The notes beneath the pieces are model-generated. The model worked only from the letters and a program-made list of their open reading frames with translations. It was not told the origin of the DNA and ran no database searches. Position numbers and translations under genes: made by a program. Positions 57,601-64,000 of a stretch of 64,000 bases of DNA are shown piece by piece. Numbering within the stretch: the first letter of the stretch is position 1; each line of letters opens with the position of its first letter. This DNA is from Enterococcus larvae (GTDB lineage: Bacteria > Bacillota > Bacilli > Lactobacillales > Enterococcaceae): the NCBI RefSeq assembly GCF_017830045.1, contig NZ_JAEDXU010000006.1:186001-250000 (forward strand). The letters are read 5' to 3'.

Positions 57601-57941
57601 TATAATTCCTCCTTATGATCCTGAATATCACTGACGGCCTTGGTCAGCGTTTTCCATAAAACAGTCATTTCAATCAAATACTGTACACCGGAATCAGTGA
57701 TTCGGTAATATTTTCTTCGAGGCAGGTCATTATTTTCCTGCCAGTAGCCTTCCAGATAACCCTCTTTTGTCAAACGACGGAGTAACGGATACATCGTGTT
57801 CTCATTTGTCGCAATCATATCCCAGCTGCTCAGCACTTCGATCAGTTCATAGCCGTAATAGTCTCTTTTTGAGAGTAATGACAATATACAAAGCTCCAGT
57901 GTTCCTCTTTTTACTTGAGATTTCCAGTCATTGATATTCAT
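57600..57941 (-). CDS. PadR-family transcriptional regulator
   Basis: This 113-residue winged-helix regulator shows the family pattern: KRGTLELCILSLLSKRDYYGYELIEVL, ENTMYPLLRRLTKEGYLEGYW and the basic wing LPRRKYYRITDSG. It is encoded with a HAAS membrane protein and probably represses its own operon from the palindrome just upstream (57959-57977). It is a short PadR (subfamily 2-like) without a long C-terminal dimer domain. Confidence 0.9.
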   Translation of the reverse strand: MNINDWKSQVKRGTLELCILSLLSKRDYYGYELIEVLSSWDMIATNENTMYPLLRRLTKEGYLEGYWQENNDLPRRKYYRITDSGVQYLIEMTVLWKTLTKAVSDIQDHKEEL

Positions 57942-57958
57942 ACATGCACCTCACACAG

Positions 57959-57977
57959 TACAGTGTATAACACAGTA
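57959..57977. promoter_or_regulatory. candidate PadR operator
   Basis: TACAGTGTATAACACAGTA is a 19-bp near-perfect palindrome (TAC-w-GTGT … ACAC-w-GTA) directly before the padR start and overlapping the likely -10 (TATACT on the minus strand). PadR proteins bind such ATGT/ACAT-like palindromes. Confidence 0.6.
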
Positions 57978-58200
57978 TATGAGAATACAAGAAAATTTAG
58001 AAAAATCAGTACAAAGTCTGAGACAAATAAATTCTGTGAAAAATGGAGCTACATTAGTAATTCCTTTATTTATACTGAAGGCAAAGACTATTTCTCCTGT
58101 ATAAAACCTGTTGCAAAATCTATATAAGTAGAAAAGATCACGATCAATAGCGTAAGAATATAGTATAATAGTAAAAATTGGACGGAGAGGATACATAAAA

Positions 58201-58767
58201 GTGATGGAGCGGCCAGATGAACGTAGAGCGTTGGAGATTTTGCAAATCGTTTTTCCTGAAAAGTATAAAGAAGCAGCACTTGTGGATAAACCGGATATTC
58301 AAAATCCGTTGAAAAGTATCGGTGTAGAGGTAACGCAATCATTAAAAGAAGGTGTACTGCATGCGTTGGGAGAAAGCTATACATCTTCTCAAAGTGAACA
58401 CGAAATGGTTGATCGCTTAAAAAAAGAATATGGTACAGACACAATCAGGATGACGTTGACCTTGCCGGATGGGACGATCAAACGTGTCGGAATTTCTCTG
58501 GCTAATTGGGACAGTCTGTTCAACCTGACAGAAGCTTACGACAATAAGCTGAAGAAGCTGCAAAGCGGCAACTATACGCTGTTTAACGAGAATAATCTAT
58601 TCATTTTTGTTTTCTGGGAAGATGAATCTTATATCTGGCGGCTTTTGGCCCATCTTTCTGAGATCAAGGCAGCACTGTATTACGACATTGTTTATGTATA
58701 CAGCAGTCCATTTCTGTATGAGATCGACTGTAATTTGAAGAAAATAGAGAAGTATAGATGTGAGTGA
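58201..58767 (+). CDS. unknown protein with a PD-(D/E)xK-like motif
   Basis: This 188-residue cytoplasmic protein contains DKPDIQNPLKSIGVEVTQS near residues 28-46, which has the PD…ExT spacing of PD-(D/E)xK nucleases. A nearby LKKEYG and later beta strands could complete the fold. I do not recognise the family, and the motif alone does not prove nuclease activity. The start is a GTG at 58201, or an ATG one codon later, behind GGAGAGG. It precedes a GNAT gene by 24 bases and may be co-transcribed with it. Confidence 0.6.
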   Translation: MMERPDERRALEILQIVFPEKYKEAALVDKPDIQNPLKSIGVEVTQSLKEGVLHALGESYTSSQSEHEMVDRLKKEYGTDTIRMTLTLPDGTIKRVGISLANWDSLFNLTEAYDNKLKKLQSGNYTLFNENNLFIFVFWEDESYIWRLLAHLSEIKAALYYDIVYVYSSPFLYEIDCNLKKIEKYRCE

Positions 58768-58791
58768 ACAAAAGACGAAAGGATGGTAGTG

Positions 58792-59223
58792 ATGGAGTAT
58801 AAGGTAAAAACACTGGCTGAGCTGACCTCAGCAGAGCTGTTGGAGATCATGAAGGAACGAGTAGCAGTATTCGTTGTTGAACAGGAATGCGCCTATCAGG
58901 AAGTTGATGAGCTGGATGAACAAGCGCTGCATACTTGGCTGGAGGATGACTCGGAATTTGTCGGCTATACACGAATCATCAATGAATCAGATGCTGTTCA
59001 CATTGGAAGAGTGCTGACTGTCAAAAAGTACAGAGGTGCCGGTCACGGAGAGCTGCTGATGAATAAGACCCTTGAGGCAGTACAGGAAAACTACCCAGGA
59101 CGCCCAATTGTTTTAGGAGCACAGGAATATGCGACCGCATTTTATAAGAAGTTCGGCTTTGAAGTGATTTCCGATGTCTATCTGGAAGACGATATCCCTC
59201 ATGTGGATATGCAGTTGGGATAA
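58792..59223 (+). CDS. GNAT acetyltransferase (ElaA-like)
   Basis: This 143-residue protein matches the ElaA-type GNAT pattern: RVAVFVVEQECAYQEVDELDEQALH near the N-terminus, the acetyl-CoA loop RVLTVKKYRGAGHGELLM and the C-terminal AQEYATAFYKKFGFE. It transfers an acetyl group from acetyl-CoA to an unknown amine. ATG at 58792 has AAAGGA upstream at normal spacing; an ATG at 58783 overlaps that site. Confidence 0.88.
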   Translation: MEYKVKTLAELTSAELLEIMKERVAVFVVEQECAYQEVDELDEQALHTWLEDDSEFVGYTRIINESDAVHIGRVLTVKKYRGAGHGELLMNKTLEAVQENYPGRPIVLGAQEYATAFYKKFGFEVISDVYLEDDIPHVDMQLG

Positions 59224-59241
59224 GTTATAAAACTAGAACAC

Positions 59242-59280
59242 CAAGCAAGGTTGGCCATGTGCTGACTTTGCTTGTTTTTT
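59242..59280 (+). terminator. terminator after the GNAT gene
   Basis: CAAGCAAGGTTGGC and GCTGACTTTGCTTG pair imperfectly, then a run of T. From 59281 to 59626 no gene is convincing: an open frame at 59321-59614 has no ribosome site and atypical composition. Confidence 0.75.
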
Positions 59281-59626
59281 TAATAATCTGGCTAATGTAA
59301 GGGCTGGTTTTCAAGAGAGCTTGGTACTGTATTCTTATTTTTCAATCTCCCTGTCATTCTTGAGGACTTTCAGGTGCTGTATTACCCATACTCATTTTCA
59401 TCTCCCGCTGTTTAAAAAGAACGGTTGCATCATTTATCCATCAATCAAGAAAGAGAGATACTTGCTGTGCAATTGTTGGAGTATTTATAAGTCATGTGAT
59501 TTTAAAAGGCACTCAATCCCGATTAGCCATGGCTATAGCTGTCAAAACCAAATTAAGAAACCTGTTAAATATTACCAAAACCATTGCATGAATGAGGTAT
59601 TTACGTTAAAGTAAAGGAAGTAAACT

Positions 59627-59648
59627 GTGAAACAATTTAGTGTTTCAC
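59627..59648. repeat. inverted repeat GTGAAACA-N6-TGTTTCAC upstream of rsmG
   Basis: Perfect 8-base inverted arms lie 17 bases before the rsmG ATG. Each arm equals half of a parS site but in reversed order (inside-out parS). It could bind ParB, autoregulate the rsmG-parAB operon, or merely form an RNA hairpin near the ribosome site. Confidence 0.5.
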
Positions 59649-59664
59649 GATAGGAAGGATTACT

Positions 59665-60381
59665 ATGACACCAGAAGAATTTAAGCTGCTTTTGGCAGAA
59701 AAAGGAATTGTTCTGTCTGATCAGCAGATGCAGCAGTTCGAGCGATACTATGAAGTGTTGGTCGAATGGAATGAAAAGATGAACCTGACAGCTATTACGG
59801 AAAAGAAGGAAGTTTACTTGAAGCATTTCTATGATTCGGTTTCTCTAGCTCTTTTTGAGGACTTTTCATCCGGTAAAAAAATCTGTGATGTTGGTTCCGG
59901 TGCAGGGTTTCCAAGTATACCATTAAAGATTGTTTTCCCTGATTTAGAGGTGACGATCGTGGATTCATTGAATAAACGTATTAAGTTTTTAACTCATTTA
60001 ATAGAAGAATTATCATTGACTGGTGTAGCACTGTATCATGACCGTGCAGAGACATTTGGTCAGAAAGCAGAGTTTAGAGCAGCATTTGATTACGTGACAG
60101 CTCGTGCGGTGGCACGCTTGAATGTCCTGTCAGAGCTATGCCTGCCATTAGTCAAAAAGGATGGTTACTTTCTGGCGTTGAAAGCGGCAAAGAGTGAAGA
60201 AGAGATCCTTGAAGCAAAAAAAGCGATCGCTGTTTTAGGTGGGAAATTCGAGCAGGAACGCTCCTTCGAATTACCGATCACACACGATGAACGACATATC
60301 GTTAGGATACAGAAGAAAAAGGAAACACCTAAAAAATACCCAAGAAAACCAGGATTACCAAACAAACAGCCGATCAAATAA
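59665..60381 (+). CDS. rsmG: 16S rRNA (guanine527-N7)-methyltransferase
   Basis: This 238-residue SAM methyltransferase modifies G527 of 16S rRNA; loss gives low-level streptomycin resistance. The SAM loop [27 protein letters not shown] and the [15 protein letters not shown] segment are characteristic. It ends in a basic tail. The parA gene follows within 19 bases, and rsmG-parA-parB is a classic origin-proximal cluster. Confidence 0.95.
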   Translation: MTPEEFKLLLAEKGIVLSDQQMQQFERYYEVLVEWNEKMNLTAITEKKEVYLKHFYDSVSLALFEDFSSGKKICDVGSGAGFPSIPLKIVFPDLEVTIVDSLNKRIKFLTHLIEELSLTGVALYHDRAETFGQKAEFRAAFDYVTARAVARLNVLSELCLPLVKKDGYFLALKAAKSEEEILEAKKAIAVLGGKFEQERSFELPITHDERHIVRIQKKKETPKKYPRKPGLPNKQPIK

Positions 60382-60399
60382 GATGGAGGAACAAATTAC

Positions 60400-61161
60400 A
60401 TGGTACGAATCATTTCTGTAGCAAACCAAAAAGGCGGAGTAGGTAAAACCACGACGACAGTAAATTTAGGTGCGTGTCTTGCTTACTACGGAAAAAAGGT
60501 ATTGTTGGTCGATATTGATGCTCAGGGAAATGCGACAAGTGGTGTAGGAGTACGCAAGCCGGATGTTGCACATGATGTTTATGATGTACTGGTAAATGAA
60601 GAGTCACTAAAAGAAGTGATCCTGAAAACGACGAGAGAGAATCTTGATATTGTTCCTGCAACAATCCAGTTGGCCGGAGCGGAAATCGAGCTGACCTCAA
60701 TGATTGCCAGAGAATCCAGACTTAAGTCGGCTTTGGAAGAGGTACAGGATGAGTATGATTTTATTCTTATCGATTGCCCGCCGTCTTTAGGACATTTGAC
60801 GATCAACGCATTTACATCCAGCGACTCTATTTTGATCCCGGTACAATGTGAGTACTATGCATTGGAAGGGCTGAGCCAGCTGTTGAATACGATCCGATTG
60901 GTGCAAAAGCATTTTAATCCGGATTTGAAAATCGAAGGCGTATTGCTGACGATGTATGATGCTCGTACAAATCTAGGGGCAGAAGTAGTGGAAGAGGTTC
61001 GTAAATATTTCCGTGAAAAGGTATATGACACAATCATCCCGCGAAATGTCCGATTATCAGAAGCGCCGAGTCACGGGTTATCGATCATTGATTACGACCC
61101 GCGTTCACGCGGTGCAGAAGTCTACCTATCTCTAGCAAAGGAAGTGTTGGGTAATGAGTAA
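60400..61161 (+). CDS. parA: chromosome partitioning ATPase ParA (Soj)
   Basis: This 253-residue ATPase has the deviant Walker A (NQKGGVGKTTTT) at residues 8-19 and switch motifs IDIDAQGNAT and IDCPPSLG. With ParB and parS it moves or organises the origin region and, as Soj in Bacillus, controls DnaA. It overlaps parB by 8 bases. ATG at 60400 follows GATGGAGGA. Confidence 0.96.
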   Translation: MVRIISVANQKGGVGKTTTTVNLGACLAYYGKKVLLVDIDAQGNATSGVGVRKPDVAHDVYDVLVNEESLKEVILKTTRENLDIVPATIQLAGAEIELTSMIARESRLKSALEEVQDEYDFILIDCPPSLGHLTINAFTSSDSILIPVQCEYYALEGLSQLLNTIRLVQKHFNPDLKIEGVLLTMYDARTNLGAEVVEEVRKYFREKVYDTIIPRNVRLSEAPSHGLSIIDYDPRSRGAEVYLSLAKEVLGNE

Positions 61162-62047
61162 AGGAAAAGGTCTGGGACGTGGAATTGATGCATTATTTCA
61201 GGATTTTGCCAGTTTGGAAGAGGTAGACGTAAAAAAAGAGGAAGTTATCGAAATTCCTCTGAATGAGCTTCGTCCGAATCCTTATCAGCCCAGAAAAACA
61301 TTTGATGAAAGTTCTCTTGGCGAATTAGCAGACTCAATCAAGCAGTCTGGGGTTTTCCAGCCGATCATCGTTCGTAAGTCCTCTGTAAAAGGCTATGAAA
61401 TCATTGCCGGTGAACGACGCTTCCGAGCTTCCAAGCTTGCGGAGAAGGAAACTATTCCTGCAATCGTCAGAGAGTTCGACGAGGAAGCGATGATGCAGAT
61501 TGCGGTATTGGAAAATCTGCAAAGGGAAGATTTGAATGCTTTGGAGGAAGCGGAAGCCTATGATATGCTGATGAAAAATCTGAAGCTGACACAGGCAGAG
61601 GTAGCAGAACGATTAGGAAAAAGTCGTCCGTACATTGCTAATTACCTGCGACTGTTGACCTTGCCAAGTCTAGTCAAGGAGATGGTCCAGCAGGAAACGC
61701 TGTCGATGGGACAGGCAAGAACGCTATTAGGGTTGAAGGACAAGAAGACCATCCTTTCCTTAGCTAATCGTGCCGTAAAAGAAGGATTGACGGTTCGTCA
61801 ATTGGAGCAGTTGGTTACGGAGATCAATGAAGATGAAGGCAAAAAAGCGGTGAAAAAAGTAAAAAAAGCAGCAAAAGAAAAACCTTACTATATTCGTGAG
61901 AGCGAAGACCGTTTGATGGATAAATTTGGTACGACAGTAGTTATTCAGGAAAAAGAAGGAAAAGGGAAGATCGAAATCGAGTATTTGTCTGAGTCTGACC
62001 TAACAAGAATACTTGACATATTGAATATACAATTTGATGAAGAGTGA
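61154..62047 (+). CDS. parB: chromosome partitioning protein ParB (Spo0J)
   Basis: This 297-residue CTPase binds parS and spreads along DNA to load SMC. The CTP-binding motif GERRFRAS (about residues 87-94), the NPYQPRKTF stretch and the helix-turn-helix TQAEVAERLGKSRPYIANYLRLL are intact. The C-terminal dimer domain is preceded by a lysine-rich linker. A 16-bp parS-like site lies at 13571 and an inside-out version at 59627. Confidence 0.95.
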   Translation: MSKGKGLGRGIDALFQDFASLEEVDVKKEEVIEIPLNELRPNPYQPRKTFDESSLGELADSIKQSGVFQPIIVRKSSVKGYEIIAGERRFRASKLAEKETIPAIVREFDEEAMMQIAVLENLQREDLNALEEAEAYDMLMKNLKLTQAEVAERLGKSRPYIANYLRLLTLPSLVKEMVQQETLSMGQARTLLGLKDKKTILSLANRAVKEGLTVRQLEQLVTEINEDEGKKAVKKVKKAAKEKPYYIRESEDRLMDKFGTTVVIQEKEGKGKIEIEYLSESDLTRILDILNIQFDEE

Positions 62048-62062
62048 TATTAAGTGCAGATG

Positions 62063-62098
62063 ATGCGGATTATTTATTTAATCCGCGTTATTTTTTTG
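62063..62098 (+). terminator. terminator of the rsmG-parAB operon
   Basis: GCGGAT and ATCCGC, with AT-rich inner pairing, form a hairpin followed by TTTTTTT. Confidence 0.85.
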
Positions 62099-62217
62099 TT
62101 ATTTAATGATGATTGTAATGTGGTTTTTGAAAGAATTATTATTATGAAAAAATACTTACAAACAGGAACAGAATGTATGTAAATCTAGGTTTTTCAATGA
62201 TGGCTTAGAAAAACGAC

Positions 62218-62245
62218 TTGAACAAAACGTTTGTTATGTTAAAAT
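62218..62245 (+). promoter_or_regulatory. promoter of the MucBP surface protein gene
   Basis: TTGAAC (62218-62223) and TAAAAT (62240-62245) with 16-base spacing; AACAAAACGTTTGTT (62221-62235) inside it is an inverted repeat (AACAAA/TTTGTT) that could be an operator. Confidence 0.55.
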
Positions 62246-62277
62246 TAAATTGTATCAAAAAAAGGGAGGAAAGTTGA

Positions 62278-63495
62278 ATGAAGAAAAAAGTTTATGTTGC
62301 GTTGTTATCTTTGTGTTGTCCGATTATGCTGAATACCCAACAAGTATTCGCAGAAGAAACTACTCCAACCGGTGACACAGTAGTGTTTGAGGAGCCATCG
62401 ACAGAGAGTAGCTCAGAAGAATTGCCTACTGTTCCAACACCTGAGGCTTCAGAAGAAGTACCAGAAGCGACAGAGGAAACAACAGAAGCAACAGAAGAAG
62501 CTGTGACTGAAGAGACAGATACATCTGAAGAAACAGCGGAAAGTACAGAAGCAGTAGAAGAGGCACCTGAGGCTTCAGAAGAAGTTTCGAAGATGTCTGC
62601 ACGAGCATTAGTGAGCTTTACAGTAACATTTGTTGATGAAACAACAAATGCAGTAATCAGCACTGTACCTATCAACCAAGAAGAAGGAACGACTGCAGTG
62701 ATTGCTCTTCCGACAAATGGTTACTTTGTTGTAGATACTCCTGTTGATTCAGGCTTTTTTGTGGAATTGGATGCTGATCTCAACCCTTACTTAGTTGGTC
62801 CTGTAACAGCAGCAACAACAAACTTCACTGTTACCATGAGAGCGTTCAATGCATCAGGTGATGCACAAATCAATTTTGTTGATGAAGCAGGAAATCCAGT
62901 AGCCGGCGCACCAAGCGTTATGTTGGGTGGCGAAGTTGGAGATACGTACAGCTATGATCCTCCAGTGATTCCAGGATATACTTACAGTGGCGGTACTGTT
63001 ACAGGAACACTGACAGATACATTGCAGGTGATTGATGTTGTCTATACTCGTATTGAAACAACATTAACGGTTACTTATTTGGATGAAGCAGGAAACCAAT
63101 TGATTGCAGATGAAACATATACTGGTAAATTTGGCGAAGTATACGAATTTACACCTGCGTCATTCTCAGGATTGAACTTGATCAGTATGAATGGTGCACC
63201 GTTTTCAGAAGCAGATCTGCCAATTACAGTAACGATGGGTGAAACAGATCAACACATGGTCTTGGTATATGCTGAACCTGTAATTAGTGATCCATTGCCG
63301 TATCAGCCATCTCAGGTACAACCTGTAACTCCAATCGTAGATGTAAAACCGGAAATTAAACCTATCAATGATAAAAAATCTCTTCCGGAAACTGGAGAGA
63401 AAGAAAATATGGTTGCAGCAGCAGCTGGAATGATCTTAGTTGCACAAGCAGCATATGTTTTAAAGAAAAGGAAAGAAAACGAGTTCGGACTGTAA
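62278..63495 (+). CDS. LPXTG surface protein with acidic repeats and MucBP-like domains
   Basis: This 405-residue protein starts with a signal peptide (LLSLCCPIMLNTQQVFAEE). An acidic Glu/Thr/Ala-rich stretch follows (about residues 30-105, with repeats such as EASEEVPEATEETTEATEEA), then three beta-rich domains of 65-75 residues. Two of these fit MucBP (AQINFVDEAGNPVAG and VTYLDEAGNQLIADE openings), and are often found in mucus-binding proteins. The C-terminus LPETGEKENMVAAAAG plus basic tail is a sortase signal. GGGAGG precedes the ATG. Adhesion to mucus is plausible but unproven. Confidence 0.88.
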   Translation: MKKKVYVALLSLCCPIMLNTQQVFAEETTPTGDTVVFEEPSTESSSEELPTVPTPEASEEVPEATEETTEATEEAVTEETDTSEETAESTEAVEEAPEASEEVSKMSARALVSFTVTFVDETTNAVISTVPINQEEGTTAVIALPTNGYFVVDTPVDSGFFVELDADLNPYLVGPVTAATTNFTVTMRAFNASGDAQINFVDEAGNPVAGAPSVMLGGEVGDTYSYDPPVIPGYTYSGGTVTGTLTDTLQVIDVVYTRIETTLTVTYLDEAGNQLIADETYTGKFGEVYEFTPASFSGLNLISMNGAPFSEADLPITVTMGETDQHMVLVYAEPVISDPLPYQPSQVQPVTPIVDVKPEIKPINDKKSLPETGEKENMVAAAAGMILVAQAAYVLKKRKENEFGL

Positions 63496-63517
63496 TTCGT
63501 TGATGATTTAATAATAG

Positions 63518-63563
63518 GAGTGTTTGGATCTGCGTAATCGCAAGATTCAAACGCTCTTTGTTT
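63518..63563 (+). terminator. terminator after the MucBP gene
   Basis: GAGTGTTTGGATCTGCG and CGCAAGATTCAAACGCTC pair with few mismatches and are followed by TTTG. Confidence 0.85.
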
Positions 63564-63591
63564 ATAGAACAATCAGATTTTCTTAAATTAG

Positions 63592-63630
63592 TAAAATACA
63601 ATTTACGTAATTTGTGTTTTACGCTATAAT
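63592..63630 (+). promoter_or_regulatory. palindromic operator over the promoter of the HTH gene
   Basis: A 30-base near-perfect palindrome (63592-63621, centred on TTTACGTAA, 13 of 15 pairs) overlaps the -35 TTTACG (63602-63607); -10 TATAAT is at 63625-63630 with 17-base spacing. The adjacent helix-turn-helix protein may bind it to control itself. Confidence 0.7.
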
Positions 63631-63652
63631 GATTTTGAGAAGGAGGGAAGCC

Positions 63653-64000
63653 ATGAAAGTGGACACCAAGCTGATTGAAGAGCTGCTGGATTCTTCTGTC
63701 AGCAGTTATAAGATCTCAACTGCTACAGGTATTTCCCGTCAAATGATTGGGAAACTGCGTAATGGTCAGGCAGATTTTCACAAAGGCTCCTTAGAAAATG
63801 CGGTATTGCTGCACAGCTTTGCTCTAGAGCAGAAAGAGGCGGGGATGTTGAAAACAAAGAAGCTTTCCACCATAGAAGAGATCGAAACAAAAGAAGAGCT
63901 GCTGAATCGGTTGAAGAAAAAAACAGATGAGATTTTGATCACAGGGCCATTAGCAGCAGAAATTTACGAGTTGCATAAGGGACAGCTGAGCGACACGGAA
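63653..64000 (+). CDS. helix-turn-helix DNA-binding protein (5' part, cut by window end)
   Basis: The first 116 residues are visible. They begin with a helix-turn-helix (IEELLDSSVSSYKISTATGI, then SRQMIGKLRNGQAD), followed by charged helices with coiled-coil spacing. Start ATG 63653 has GAAGGAGGG upstream. A 30-base palindrome over its promoter suggests autoregulation. The frame is open to position 64000; total length and family are unknown. Confidence 0.7.
   Translation, partial: MKVDTKLIEELLDSSVSSYKISTATGISRQMIGKLRNGQADFHKGSLENAVLLHSFALEQKEAGMLKTKKLSTIEEIETKEELLNRLKKKTDEILITGPLAAEIYELHKGQLSDTE

Noticed and set aside
59321-59614. Open frame of 97 codons before rsmG
   Set aside because: No ribosome site, unusual Cys/His/Phe-rich composition and no recognisable pattern; treated as chance.
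62460-62590. Repetitive Glu/Thr/Ala codons considered as a CRISPR-like or satellite repeat
   Set aside because: It is a low-complexity acidic coding stretch of a surface protein with irregular spacing.

Overview
This window looks like an origin-proximal piece of an Enterococcus (or very close relative) chromosome. The backbone order dut-radA-yacL-gltX-cysE-cysS-mrnC-rlmB-rae1-sigma-veg-ispE-adcACB-purR-glmU-prs is, from general knowledge, that of enterococci. The WxL/DUF916 surface cluster, EfaCBA-type manganese transporter and LPXTG proteins fit as well. rsmG-parA-parB at the right end is typical of the region around oriC.

Left part (1-12,100): the right half of an ICEBs1/Tn916-family integrative and conjugative element, all on the + strand. 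The conjugation genes are a VirB4 ATPase, a small membrane protein, a VirB6-like channel protein, a CwlT-type bifunctional wall hydrolase and a small membrane-anchored protein. A lipoprotein with its own promoter follows at the position where ICEBs1 carries its exclusion protein. Next comes a type VII secretion module: two small LXG partners, an LXG toxin with a nuclease tail, and a YezG-type immunity protein. Two AT-rich genes close the element: a DUF6414-like protein and a ClpB-D2-like AAA+ ATPase. The end of the element is probably near the tandem 12-bp repeats at 11,926; an orphan gene 3' end and its terminator follow. The integrase is outside the window.

12.6-21.1 kb: accessory chromosomal genes. 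These are a secreted LRR protein, a 23-codon hydrophobic peptide unit, a DUF2798/TetR pair, an MFS exporter, a divergent HxlR regulator/aldo-keto reductase pair, a lipoprotein and a polytopic membrane protein.

21.5-38.3 kb: housekeeping core. ispD and ispF sit between yacL and gltX, and ispE lies downstream, giving three MEP-pathway enzymes in a genus known for the mevalonate route. A T-box leader precedes cysE-cysS. The zinc uptake genes are split into adcAC and adcB, each with a near-duplicate promoter and Zur-like operator. The gap between them holds a degenerate type I toxin-antitoxin-like locus.

38.7-55.5 kb: surface and accessory genes inserted into the backbone. A WxL cluster lies between purR and glmU; its small LPXTG gene is broken by an in-frame TAA. 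Between glmU and prs lie a wall-anchored double-domain nucleotidase, an LPXTG protein with three repeats, a manganese transporter behind a DtxR/EfaR-type box, and oleate hydratase.

55.7-64 kb: prs, a PadR/HAAS pair, an unknown protein with a nuclease-like motif, a GNAT acetyltransferase, rsmG-parA-parB, a MucBP LPXTG protein and the start of an HTH regulator with a palindromic promoter. No rRNA, tRNA, complete insertion sequence or CRISPR array was seen.
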